Shown: positions 11,595 to 23,247 of the stretch, in pieces
How the letters are laid out: every line of letters starts with the position of its first letter
Numbering within the stretch: the first letter of the stretch is position 1
Source of the DNA: Paulownia fortunei
Taxonomy: Eukaryota; Streptophyta; Magnoliopsida; Lamiales; Paulowniaceae
DNA: 64,000 bases
Assembly (NCBI GenBank): GCA_019321725.1
Contig: CM033124.1
Coordinates: 4,650,001 to 4,714,000, forward strand
Direction of reading: 5' to 3'
Made by a program: the position numbers and the translations under genes
Notes under the pieces: model-generated
The model's database searches: none
What the model was told of the DNA's origin: nothing
The model's input: the letters and a program-made list of their open reading frames with translations, nothing else

Positions 11595-14500
11595 TGTAAT
11601 ACCCAAGTCTCATGTTGTGGATTTATGAAAGCAAGTGCATGTTATCATAGACAAGCAATAAAATAATGAGTAAGTATTGTTCCCACGAGGATTGTTGACT
11701 TATTAAATGCCGAAATTATGCTAACTCTAATTTTATTTGAATAAATGCAAGAATATGTTTATGATTACAAACTAAATCCAACTAAACTAAACTTATAATA
11801 AAAATATTTAAAGATGAAATTCACTAACTTAAAAGACCTAAGGTTATGATTTCACCATAATTAGTCCGAATTGAATAATTCATCTCATCAATCTCAATTT
11901 ATTTTTCAAGTAATAGTCGATAATCTCTAAATTATCCACTAGCCTCTCCCGAGGTTTAACAAAAATATAATCAATTGCTAACCCACTATATTCCTATGTG
12001 AATTATAACAATTAATAATTCATTAGGTTCTATGGATTTCAAACATGATTACACAAACCATGTAAGTATATTCCTATCTCACATGCAATTTATAATTTTC
12101 TACACATAGAACTTGACACATATATCACCTCTCAGGTCAATATGATTATCAATTCATTCAATTAGTGGTCAAGTAATTGAAAGAATTATGAACCATATAG
12201 AAAACTCAACTTGAAAATAAATCAAGAATTGAATTAGTGAAAATATTCAAAACATCTTAATTAGATTACATCACGACCCTAGAAAAAGAAATTAGTTCAT
12301 AATGGTAAAAATGAATAATAACATAACAATATTCATAAACATAATCAAAGAGAGAAAGAAAAAAATAAAATGGAACTTGGAAGAGTATGAGTTTCTTCCC
12401 TTGTGATGTCTTCTTCCTCAATTTTGAAAGAAATCTCTCATCTTCTCTTCTTCCTTGGCTTATTTTCTTCTCTTCCCCCTCTCCAATATGATTTCTACCA
12501 TTGGAGGCTTTTGGGATACTTAAAATTTAGATGGAGATGCCCTAAAGAGGGCAAAATATCCATTTTAGCCTTGTTTATCTGCCTGGCAGCATCTAGGCTC
12601 TGCACATTCTGTTTTCGGCACCTAAGCACCTTGTTTTAGCACCTAGGCACCGTCTCTTCTATTTTATTTGGTGCCTAGGCACCGTTGCTGTAGTTTTTTC
12701 TTCTTCATTTCAGTAGTTTAACAATATTCAAACTTTTCAGCTTATTTTTGACCTCCTTCTAGGATGAATTGAATTTTGGTGTCTTCAAATAAATTGTATC
12801 TCTGTGTCTTAGTTTCCATAGCCATGTGAATCAACTCAATATGAAATATTTGAAAAGAGTTATGCCTACAATACCTAGATGTGTCATACTAGAAATTTCA
12901 TTCAAGTGCAGACTCTTTAACCTAATTTTTCTCATTGAAATTGAACGAACTAGATTTTATGATAAATATAGAAGTTATAGATCTCTATTGTAGATTTCCA
13001 ATGTTTTAGGAATCAAGTCAAAATCATAGCGAAGAAAAGAGTTACGATTGAAATACAAACACTACCCTCAATAGCACCATAAAGCGGATTCTTCTAAATT
13101 TTAACCAAGTTTTATGTTTCTTTCCATTTTCTTCTTCTTTTATCATTACCTACAAAATTTCAAACTAAATGTATAAAAAATAACATATATACTTGAAAAT
13201 AAACTGAATGTTAATCGAAAGGTATACGAATTATTAGTATAAAACCAACTCAACACGTCACACTACTCACTTGACCAATATGATTCATGCATTACATGCT
13301 ACTTATATGATAATTTGCATTAATATTTACATGATATTTTATATAGCATTTTTAATTGTTAGACCTCGAATACTATCACATGTTGTTAATGGTTGAGATC
13401 TTATAAACTAATTAAATAATTCTACATTTATATAAGAAAAATAATAGATTGGTTAATATATTGGATATTCATAGGTTATATGTTATAATTTTGGAAGTAT
13501 TAAATGTGTTACTAGTAAGCTTATATGATTATATTCAATTAAATCAAGGCATTTTAAAAGTATACATCCATAAATTAACATACTTGGGATATTGGACATC
13601 ATATTACAGGGTCCATATGTGCATATAATTTTAGAAAAGCAAACTAGACAATTATTTAAAAATCGGATGTTGATCGGTTTAGAGATCGAATAAACAGTTA
13701 AGAAATTAAGGTAGAATTTATTATCTGATCATACAAAAATTAAAATAGATAAATAAATATTGAGAAACACTATATTAGAGTTGCATAAGATGTGTATAAT
13801 ATCATATTTCAACCATCACTTGACACCTCAAACTTTGCCACCTCACACTACCACCTCAAGCTTTCTTCATTTCTAAGCATTGAACCATGACCAAAACTAA
13901 TTTATGAGCTATTTCACCTTCCAAACCTCCATATTGAATTTTAGAAGTTTCTCTCAACTGATTCCAAGTAAATAAAAAGTGAAGGAAGCAAATGAAAGCA
14001 AGGGTGCAAGTAGAAACCTAAAATTCTGTATAGGTGAGCTTAACTCATATTTTTCATTTCAATTCTTGAATTGTTTGATGGTTTATGATTTCTAAAGCTT
14101 TTATTATTATTTATAATTATGTTAGGATGTTATTTATGGTCTTCTAGTTCACAAAAGAAGGTTTTTTAGTTGCAAAATCACAATAGAAATAACAAGGGAC
14201 AAAAATTGTATACCTGCTGATTTTGTTTTTAAAGCTTTATATATGTATAATAACTTGATTAAAACCTTTATATTTCACCATATATGTGTTTATATATGAG
14301 TTTAGGTGATGTAGGTAAGTTTGGAGAGGTTAGAAATTGAAATATGGTTTGATATTTGAAGAGACACTCAAAACTGTCATGATAGAACTTGCAGTTTTTG
14401 TGTTGTGATAAGGGGGCTGGTTTTGCTGAGGTAAATAAGTGGTTTTTGTCAATCTATAATGTGGTTACATTTCTCTACATGTTACATGCAACTAAATTGG

Positions 14501-16059
14501 ACAGGACGAAAATATCAAAATGTGAATCTATCCCATTTGATAACTTAGTATGTTTCAACCTAAACATGTTGGTATTGAGTTCTAAAAATTGGGTACATGA
14601 TATTAGAGTTATAATAATTCAATTACATGATGTTTACATGTATCTAAGATAATAAATTATGGTATTTGAGGGATAATATTGGGTTCTAGTTTATAAAAAC
14701 TTGATTGTTACCTAGATAGTTTGGTGTTTAAGGTCTTAGTATGAGATTTTGTACTTTCAACTTGCCAAATTGGGAATGGTGCTTGATGTTGGGTAATATT
14801 ACAGGCTATTTTTCATCAAAGGTTGGGGAGGAACACTGAACAAATCTACACTAAGCCACCAACTAAGTGAAAGGTAAGTAAAGTTCCATTTACAACATCA
14901 ATGCGCGAATATAGTTCGTCTTGAAGTATTTATACCTAATATGTTGATGATATTTAAATTGATTGGATGAAAAGTATATTATGTACCATAAGAGGCTCAT
15001 GATTCTTGAAACATGTTGAGAGCAAGATGACTTGCATTTCATAATGAATACAATATTCATGAGCATTTGCATGTGCATGCATGGCATATGGGTATAGTTG
15101 AGGTTCTTGCATGCACAATGTGATTTGAGAAATGATTTTCATGAATAAGATGTTTATTGGCCACTACTAGTGCACCGAAGCAAGTGAGCGTACTTATTTG
15201 ATTTTAGGTACCACAAGTGGGATACTTCTTGGTAGATCACGAGGGAAGATAGGGGTGGACCTTTGGTGATCACAAAAGTATAGTCCACTTGACTGTGCCT
15301 TTGTTATGATTGATGTCACGGGAGGGAGACTTTTTAGTTAATCACATGGGAAGACAGGGGATGTACCTTTGGGGGTCATGGAATGATGGTCCATTCAATT
15401 GTATCAATTTATTATTGGTCATTTGATTATTAATATTAAGCACAACTTTTTTTGATGTATAATAGGTGGACTAAAGACCCAATAAAATGAAGTGATTTTG
15501 TATAAAACCTTTTTGATTTATGAGTACTCAAATATGACATAGTTCTCGCATCATATCTTGGAGATGAATTGCATGAGATTTTATATCAAACTCTTGGCAT
15601 GCATGCTTTTTACTTATTGAGCATTAGCTCATGTAGTTCATGCATTGTAGGTGAGCATGGTGAGACTTGAGACTTTTGGTTTATTAGGCTGGTAGTGGAG
15701 CTCCTACAGGCTTTCAAAGATCAACGTACATGGATGATGACCTGTTGGGCTATTTTATAGGTTATGCTTTTGACTTTACGATCTATTATATTATATTAGT
15801 GACCTTATTATATGTATCACTTTCAAAACTCTATTGTAAATGAGTTTGAGATTGTGATGATTTTGATAGACGTTGTTATTATTCAAATAACTATCTATGT
15901 ATATATATTATGACAAGATATGAAAGCACTTTACATTTATCAATGTTTTGTCAAACTAATTAGCGGGAAAAAAAAGTTATACACATGCATACATGCATAA
16001 ATTATGTTGAAAAAGTTGTTTATATATATATGTATACATATTTTTGGGAGGTTGTAACA
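11595..16059 (+). repeat. 3' LTR of G1, split by a nested insert
   Basis: The LTR starts TGTAATACCCAAGTCTCA (11595-11612), is interrupted, resumes at 13261 with CACTACTCACTTGACC and ends GGTTGTAACA at 16059. Without the insert it is about 2.8 kb. Its right 1.4 kb matches the 5' LTR at 148-1523, and its start matches the reverse complement of the ends of the solo LTRs and of G3, so all belong to one superfamily of related LTRs with diverged 3' parts. The first bases after it are TGGAT, but the matching left flank lies outside the window, so the outer target duplication cannot be tested. Confidence 0.8.
11613..13255 (-). mobile_element. 1.64-kb solo-LTR-like insert, probably Athila/Tat type
   Basis: The insert begins TGTTGTGG and ends ACTCAACA, giving TG..CA ends. 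Removing it with one copy of a weak five-base duplication (TCTCA at 11608-11612, CGTCA at 13256-13260, three of five matching) restores the LTR reading. Near its left end lies an 'agcaataaaataatgag...cccacgaggattg' block, which resembles the piece at 19723-20036 and the far end of the LTR at 44343-46110. That similarity suggests a minus-oriented Athila-type solo LTR. No coding sequence is present; the 78-codon frame at 12403 is not recognisable. Confidence 0.6.
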
Positions 16060-16929
16060 TGGATAAAACCAGATTTTGATGATGGGTAAAGAATAAAAGT
16101 TATAGATCCTTGTTTGTGGATACATTTTCATATATCATTTATCAAATTTGGTTTTCGGATGAGGGAGATATGGTCTAATTACTGAATCTATTCAAGAGTT
16201 GTCCTTCAATATCAGCAGCGCATTGCAGCATGTTTACTGACCATTTTTACATATTTTATCACCATCTTGTCTTCCTCAAACTTGTTTATCTATCTCTTAC
16301 ATATAACATATCCAAATTTTAGTCCAAAATGAATTTTGGTTTAATAGATATAACCTAATTGGTAAAATAGATCAGGATTGGTCTTAATTCTGATTCGAAT
16401 TTTTGATGATTCGTTTTGTACAACCACTTGTAATCCAAGTTTTTTGATCTTTATGCATTTAGTATAGGATCCAAAGTTTGTATGAACTTGCAGATTGATG
16501 ACTTATCAATGCATAGCTAATTTCTCTAAAACCTGCACAAAAGAAGATAAAACCTTTTAATCTCATTTTTTATGTTGATTTCCCATTTTATTTCTAAAAC
16601 ACAAAAATGCTTTAATTGGGAGTTCTAATGATAATTTTAAAGTGAAAATAATTATATAAATCCTAATTAATTATACACTTTTAAATGTTCATCATGAGCT
16701 ATTTTTTTAGTTATTGTAATGGATTTCAAATCCATTTTACATGAAATCATTTGAAATCTTTTCCCCAAACCCTTCCCTCAAATCTAAATCCTCCACTCCA
16801 AATGCAACCTTAGACTTTTCCACCCGACAATTTAATCCCTTAAATTCATACAAACTAATATGCTTGTCCATTTTTTCATTATATTTTAAGTTCACAATGA
16901 TGTATCGAATTTTTCTTCAATCCTAGTTT
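16060..16929. other. Unassigned sequence with a possible MITE fragment
   Basis: No gene is seen. Around 16720-16830 there is a run of 'ggatttcaaatcca', 'catttgaaatc' and 'caaatctaaatcctccac' motifs, which resembles the region at 41870-42040 and looks like the inverted-repeat-rich end of a small non-autonomous DNA transposon. I could not define termini or a target duplication. The 61-codon frame at 16741 lies in it and is not convincing. Confidence 0.35.
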
Positions 16930-17542
16930 ATTGTAAAATATTAATGGCTAATAGGTCAAAGGCATCAATTTCACCATACAAGTTTATATTTTCCGAACAC
17001 CTTATGGCTTTAGAAATATTGAAGGTCACTTGTCATCCCCAATTCTAAGTATCAAATTTCCTAATTGTACATTAATCAAGGGTTTACTCATTGATATTGG
17101 TCTACTTAAAATAAAAGGCACATCAACATGTTCTTTCATATCCAACATAATGAAATCAATCAGAAAATTAAACTTGTCTACCTTTACTAGCATATCCTCA
17201 ATAATACCTCGCGGATACTTGATAGAATGGTTAGTTGAAGTGAGACCATTATTTGCTTTGGCTCCCCAAGTCCAAACTTCCTATAGACTGACAAAGGCAT
17301 GAGATTAATGCATGCTTCTAAATCACATAAAGCAATAGAAAATAAATTTGAACCATAGTGTAAGGGATAGAGAATCTCCTAGGGTCCTTAATCTTAGGAG
17401 GAAGCTTGTTTTAGACAATCACCAAGCATTCCTCAGTTAAGTTCACTATCTTATGTTCCTCCCATTTTCTCTTATTTGACAATATTTCCTTCAAAAACTT
17501 AGCACACTTAGGCATTTGAAATAAAGTATCAACAAGTGGAAT
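16930..17542 (-). pseudogene. Athila-like gag C-terminus and protease, minus strand
   Basis: On the minus strand, from right to left, the translation gives NIPLVDTLFQMPKCAKFL (17540 down to about 17485), then LTEECLVIV and KLPPKIKDPRRFSIP, and then an aspartic-protease-like region with SIKYPRGIIEDMLVKVDKF (around 17235-17180) and VPFILSRP (near 17100). This order is typical of Athila/Tat Ty3/gypsy polyproteins. The catalytic DSGA-like motif and the frame between these blocks are damaged. No RT follows on the left, so the element is truncated near 16930. Confidence 0.75.
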
Positions 17543-17547
17543 ATTAA

Positions 17548-18039
17548 TGTGATATCCCACATTAGTTGTGTGGGAATATTTGGAGTAGTTTACAAGTGGA
17601 TACATTGGACTCCTCTAGCAACTTGGGTTAATCATTTTCACAATATGAGGACGAATGTGAAATAGTTGCTAGTGGAGATCTTTGTGTCAGGTCTCGTTTG
17701 CAGACCACACCCCATAGGCGCGGGGCATGATAAATGGTATCAGAGTTGACCCCCGTGGTACTATTAGCGCGCGAAGTCCGATCGAATGTCTACAGGGGTG
17801 GTTCTGGATTGTGAAGGAATGCGATGAGGACATCGCATGTCCAACGTGGGGTGATTGTGATATCCCATATTAGTTGTGTGGGAATATTTAGAGTTGTTTG
17901 TAAGTGGGTACATTGGACTCCTCTAGTAACTTGGGTTAATTATTTCACAAAGCGAGAAAAATGCAAAGTAGTTGTTAGTGGAGACCTTTATGCCGAGTCT
18001 CACTTGCGCCCCCCCAACCCCATTGGCTAGGGCATGAAA
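17548..18039 (+). mobile_element. TRIM (terminal-repeat retrotransposon in miniature), 492 bp
   Basis: Two direct repeats of about 185 bp form the ends: 17548-17732 and 17856-18039, both starting TGTGATATCCCA(C/T)ATTAG and ending near 'gggcatga'. Directly after the first repeat is TGGTATCAGAG (17735-17745), a perfect 11-base match to the initiator tRNA-Met primer binding site, and a G-rich run (near 17846-17852) precedes the second repeat. ATTAA flanks both sides (17543-17547 and 18040-18044), a perfect five-base target duplication. Removing the element rejoins the Athila frame as KKVNINIPLVDT. There is no coding capacity, so it must have been mobilised by another element's enzymes. The 68-codon frame at 17824 spans it and is not a gene. 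Confidence 0.9.
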
Positions 18040-18044
18040 ATTAA

Positions 18045-19420
18045 TGTTCACTTTCTTAAAAACTTCAAGAAGCTTCTTAAATTGCATTTTCCATTGTGCT
18101 CTCTTGAAAGCTAAAGGAAAAAGGAGAAGAATACTTATTGTCTCATTAACAATAATTTGTGTGGAAGATATACTATGATTGGATGTGTACTTATCCTCCT
18201 TCTCTTAACTTTCCATCTCTTGTACTTTGGTGTCAATCTCTTTCTCATTTAGTAAAATGATTGCATTAAATTGTGCTTTGAAATTTTTCTCATTGTCACT
18301 TGGAAAAGCTTCCTTGCACTCGCATGGATATCATACTTGCCAATTATCCCACTTGTGATTCCAAGTTTTGGGATTGATACTTCTTGATTGTGAAATCTAG
18401 TTTCAGCAGTTAAAAATGAACTTGCTCATCATCTTCTCGAAACTCATTTTTTTCTCTTATGGTGGGTATCTGCATAGTGGAGGGCTTGCCATGCCTTGAT
18501 GCCCTTGGAATGTGCCTTGATTCCCTTGATTTTCCCTTGGAATTATGTCCTTGGATTGTATGTGTTGGATAATGGATTGTTTTCTTGACTATTAAATTTC
18601 CCAACATAATTAGCTTGCTCGGATGATGATGAAAATGGATTCCCAACTATAGTGTCTACCTCCTCACAACTCATATACAACAGTTTATACCTTCATCACT
18701 GAAGCACTCATGTTATCAATCTTGTCGTTCAATGCTTTCATTTGAGATGAAAGGACCAAGGATGTGTCGACGGTGTGAAATTTCGCTGCCTAAACTCCTA
18801 TCTATTTGCCTTTGGTAACTGTTTGATACCATTTCTCCAAACAACTCATATACCTCATCTAAAATTTTCCTCATGATTGTGCCTCTCGCCACTACATCTA
18901 CCATAGAATGATTGACAGGTGACAAATGATCATAAAACATTTACACTTGCAACCACATGGGCAAACCATGGTGTGAGCACTTCCTGAAGAAATCCTTGAA
19001 CCTCTCCCATCCTTCATACAAGGACTTCAAATCAAACTACACAAATGTAGTTATGTCATTCCTCATTGTGGCATTTTTGGAGGATGGAAAGTGCTTAGCA
19101 AGGAATGTTTATTCATGGCCTCCCATGTAGTAATTAATCTGGTGGATAATGAATTGAGCTGACTCTTGGATTTGTTTGTCAAAGAAAATATAAATAATTT
19201 CTAATCTCAATTTAATAGTATCATCACTTACTCCATTGTGTTTAAAAGTGTCACATATCTCTAGAAAGTTGACAATATGGGCATTGGGGTCATCACTAGG
19301 AAAACCACCAAATTGCACTAAAGTTTAAATTGAATAATCGAAGTTTGATTTCAAAGGTATGTGCTTGAATTTTCGGTGTTCTAGTGCTTGAATTGGTCCT
19401 GTTGACCGATGGTGTGACAT
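18045..19420 (-). pseudogene. Athila-like gag, minus strand
   Basis: The capsid-region signature FGGFPSDDPNAHIVNFLEIC with GVSDDTIKLRL lies at 19318-19200. Further left come HLSPVNHSMVDVVARGTIMR and YELFGEMVSNSYQ (18930-18810), then SSEQANYVGNFNS-like residues around 18600 and NLESQVG-LASMISMRVQG near 18360. These follow the order of Athila gag proteins. Frameshifts and stops separate the blocks, and the region normally following DDTIKLRL (the FPFSL..KAKAWL block) is altered. The three open stretches at 19109-19318, 18716-18940 and 18410-18646 are pieces of this one gag. Confidence 0.8.
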
Positions 19421-19722
19421 AGTCCAATATTGATCTATTTCCACATCTTACTTATTGTTGGTCATTCTTTCTTTTCTTTCTTCTTCCATTAAAACACGAT
19501 GAGTCCTTTCAATTTCAGGATTGTGTGGTGCAAGATCTCATAGATGATCAAGTCATAAACCAACAATACCTACAATGTGAAACAGGAACTCACAAAGTAA
19601 CTTGAACAAAAATAAAAAAAAATAAAATAAAGTAAGCAAAATGGTCAAACTACAACTACACAAATCAACTTCAATATTGCAAAGGCACACTCTCCAGCAA
19701 CAACGTAAAAAAAAACTTGATG
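19421..19722 (-). other. Leader between LTR-like piece and Athila gag
   Basis: About 300 bp upstream of the minus-strand gag, with an A-rich stretch at 19610-19640. A primer binding site should lie just left of 19723, but I cannot identify a tRNA match with confidence. Confidence 0.3.
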
Positions 19723-20036
19723 TGTTGTGAACCTACATGCTTTTACCGCAAGTGCATAGGCTAACATGTAATAAAGTGTATGAGCAAATGGATATCGTTT
19801 ATGAAGGGAGCATGTATGAAAGTACTGAATTTAGACTTATACAACTAAATTTAACCTATCAAAAGTTTGGTTGGTTGATTTAAAAACTTAAAACTAATAA
19901 TTAACAAGCAACAATGACAACTGAGGAAAATAGTAGATTAAAACTTAAGGTTGAAAAGTTTTAAGGCATTGCATTGCTATTCAATTGCATTATGAATTCT
20001 TACAAGTTAGTGATTAGGATCGACATTTAGTTGTGA
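19723..20036 (-). repeat. Athila-type LTR piece (5' LTR of the minus-strand element)
   Basis: On the plus strand it begins TGTTGTGAACCTACATG, similar to the start of the insert at 11613, and contains the 'accgcaagtgcat...taataaagtgtatgagcaa' block common to Athila-type LTR ends. Its position directly upstream of the minus-strand gag suits a 5' LTR. It is cut off at about 20036, where plus-strand Athila-like sequence begins. Confidence 0.5.
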
Positions 20037-20992
20037 TACAGGGGAAAAAAGAGGTTATATCGGGTTGAGGATGTTAAACTAAGCGCTTGTTGGGAGGCAA
20101 CCTAGCAGATGGAAAAGAAGGCTTTGAGAGCTTATAATCACATATTTGATCTCTCTAACTCTAATTCTCTTTTCTTTCCAACAATTTTGTTTCCTTTAGT
20201 TCTTTTATTTTGCTTTGTTTTGTGTATTCCAATCCAACCCTATTGTATTTAATTTTTATTTTAGTAGTCTAGGCTTATATTGAGCACAATGTACGGATTA
20301 TGTATGGTAGGAAGGATTTAGAACTCATATTTTTTGAATTTTTTTTCTTGTGTTGCTTTATTTATGTCTAGTTTTCAAATTTTTGAGTCCTAGGTATTCT
20401 ACCAACTTTTATGATAAGAATTGAGTATATTATGTTTGATGACAGGTGTTGTTTTGGACCTAATGTTATTCTTTTGTTTATATATTTTTGTGATGATTAT
20501 ACTCAATTATTTTGCACAAATAGCTAGTTTCTTCGGTATGGAGACAAGCATGTTAAAATATGTAGTTCTTATACTCTTTCTTTAATTATTAGTTGGGTTT
20601 CAACATGTAGGGGTTGAGTGTTAGAACTCTTGTGGATGTCTTTTGAGGCGAACGACTGATTGAGCATCACTTAAAAAATGATTAAGACACTAGACTTTCT
20701 ATCACTATGGCCAAATCAGTTTATTCCCCATGTGATGTTCTAAGAGAACATCCCTCATATAAACCACTTTGAGCCTTTCATTGGAAAAAGCCTTTTCTGT
20801 GGTAACCATATCTTCTTACTTAGCCTAAATATAATATTATCCTATGCTTGTTCTAAAAATGTATTAGAACTTGAGAGACATTTCATTGACAAGGTGAACT
20901 TGCAAAAGAAATTTGGGTTGAAATAGAACATAAGTGTGGGGGAGTTCAAACAAAGAAGGAAAGAAGGTAAAAATATTGAAAATAATATATAT
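20037..20992 (+). pseudogene. Athila-type 3' region, plus strand
   Basis: The block GCGCTTGTTGGGAGGCAACC at about 20080-20099 is a familiar Athila/Tat sequence just downstream of pol. The following 900 bp have the look of an Athila 3' non-coding region, including 'ataagtgtgggggag' near 20930. Its reverse complement counterpart is at 60335-60362. Orientation is opposite to the gag and protease on its left, so two different Athila copies meet at about 20036. No LTR start follows; segment X2 begins instead. Confidence 0.55.
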
Positions 20993-21957
20993 ATGTAGTA
21001 ATACTCTTAAAAGTGTGAATAGGTTTCAAGGTTTCAAGGTTTCATGAAAATTTTGATTTGCCAAAATTAGCCCACTGACATAGTTAATTTTAAGGGCAAC
21101 TAAGTTATTTGATAATTATTTAATTTTTATTTAATTACTTGATTAATATATATTAATGATATGATATAAAAGCCAGTAATAAAATAGACGGCAGTTTCAT
21201 ATTTTACATCTTCTCCCTTATTCTTATTCATGCTTTACATCTTTCTTTTTTTATTATCTCACTACATAAATGAGATGCCTTAGCAATATCCAAGATAAAA
21301 TATTTGTTCCTTCCTTGAAAATAAATAGTAGAGACAAAAGGAAAATAAGAAAGAAAATTATAATTGTGATTCAAGAGGATTTCATTTCTCAGGTAAGTCT
21401 TCTCCAATTTTGATTTGTTATACAAGCATGAAGTTATTTATAATATCTTTATTCATGAATTTGTACATCTTCCTCATTGTTTCTCCATAATATATTCAAG
21501 TAATTGCATTTTTGGTAATTTCAACTTTGGTAGAACCTAATATTGAATAGATTGATATCATAATGAAATAATGCTTTCAAATGATCATTTTGATTACACT
21601 TATTAATTCTCCATTCCCAAGTATTATGTTGTTGCTTTTATCTTTTTCAACCACATACATATCAACAATTATGTCCTTAATTTGATAACTCATTCTAAAT
21701 ATAAATATGTAGCATTTCGTGAGCTTATCAATATCTAATATTCTTGAAACGAAAAGTTGAATACATCTTTTGTGGATTAGTATTTCATGAAATTCACTAA
21801 AAATAAGTTGTTGGTCTGTTGGGCAATAAAGAATCATGTTTCACTTATAGGTCTATAATTAATTGGGAAAGGGAATCAATTCTGAGTTTGCATATCATGA
21901 ATTATAATTTACAATCTTGAATTACATGAGTTAAATGAAATATATTCAGATTCTTTC
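20993..21957 (+). repeat. Segment X2, unit with promoter-like and splice-donor-like features
   Basis: About 965 bp shared with 32375-33383 (X3) and, for its right 570 bp, with X1. The left half contains a TATA-like 'gatataaaag' near 21163 followed by a pyrimidine-rich stretch, and CTCAG/GTAAGTCTTC at about 21389-21400, a strong 5' splice-site match. That layout resembles a host promoter, 5' UTR exon and start of an intron rather than a transposon. It has a deletion of about 45 bp near 21887 relative to X1 and X3. At its right end it is fused to gypsy RT at the same base as X1. No conserved protein is seen. Confidence 0.55.
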
Positions 21958-23247
21958 AAAAAGACAGCATTCAGCACGAGATATAGACATTATGAATTTT
22001 TGGTGATGCCGTTTGGGTTGACAAATGCTCAAACAGCTTTTATGAATTTGATGAATTGAATATTTAAAAATTTTCTTGATAGATTTGTTATTGTATTTAT
22101 TGATGACATCTTGATTTGCTCTAGCACATAAGAAGAACATGGTGAACATCTTAGAATGGTTATAGAGGTTCTAAAAGAGAAAAAACTATATGCTAAATTT
22201 AAGAAATGTGAATTTTGGTTAGATCGAGTGGTATTTCTGGGACATGTAATATCAGAAGTAGTAATATTTGTAGATCCAAGTAAAGTAGAAGCTATTGATA
22301 GCTGGTCACAACCTACTAATCCTTAAGACGTATGAACTTTTTTGGGTTTAACAGAATATTACCACAAGTTTGTGGAGGAATTCTCTAAGATAGCTTTTCC
22401 TTTAACACAATTAACTAGAAAATGTACGACATTTAGATGGACAAATGCTTATGAGAAAAGTTTTCAAGAAATGAAGAAAAGGTTAACTTCACTTCCTATT
22501 CTTTCTATTCTATCAGGAACTGGAGGCTTTATGGTTTATAATAATGTTTCAAAAAATGGGTTGGGATGTGTATTGATACAAAATGGTAAAGTAGTTGCAT
22601 ATGCATCGAGACAACTTAAAGAGTATAAAAAGAATTATCCTACACATGATTTAGAACTTGCTGCAGTGGTGTTTGCACTTAACATATGGAGACATTATTT
22701 GTATGGTGAATGATGTAAGATATATATTGATCACAAGAGCTTAAAATATTTCTTCACCCAAAAAGAGTTAAATATGCGACAACGAAGATGTTGGAGTTGG
22801 TGAATGATTATGATTGTGTTATCAACTATCATCTTGGTAAGGCTAATGTTGTGGTTGATGCATTGAGTAGAAAATCAACACAAAATATCGTACCTATAGC
22901 TTTGACTCAGAATCAAAGCTAATAAGGCTACAAAAAATAGATGTAGAGATTGTACAATAGGGATTAGTGGAGGCCAAATTTACAGCTTTGACACTTCAAC
23001 CTACTTTAATTGATAGAATTCAACAGGGACAACTAGTTGATGAATATATTGCTAAAATGATCACTAATATTACTTAAGGAAAGTCTTCTGATTTCCATAT
23101 GTCAGAGAATGGTATTTTTCATTTCAAAAAGAGACTACATGTACCTAATGTAGATAACATTCGAGAAGATATTTTGGAAGAGACATATTCAAGGCCCTAT
23201 TTAGTGCATCCAGGAGCTGCTGTAGAGATTTGATAATGCATTAGTAG
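21958..23247 (+). pseudogene. Second copy of gypsy RT-RNase H-integrase start (G2)
   Basis: This is the duplicate of 4023-5312. RT resumes at the same truncated point. The FIDDILI catalytic box is intact at about 22101-22118. A stop and frameshift lie near 22325. An open stretch of 123 codons (22342-22713) covers the connection and RNase H start ([53 protein letters not shown]), and YIDHKSLKYFFTQKE follows after a stop. The integrase tether and HPGA histidine region end at 23247. There the LTR of G3 begins, at the base matching 5313. It is better preserved than the G1 copy but not functional. Confidence 0.85.

Noticed and set aside
12403..12639. 78-codon frame with a hydrophobic N-terminus that could look like a signal peptide
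   Set aside because: It sits in a TG..CA insert that behaves like a solo LTR; the hydrophobic run comes from T-rich sequence.
17030..17302. 90-codon plus-strand frame
   Set aside because: The opposite strand reads as Athila protease with the SIKYPRGIIEDML block, so this is a shadow.
17824..18030. 68-codon frame across the TRIM
   Set aside because: It covers the second terminal repeat of a non-coding element and its frame is not repeated in the first terminal repeat.
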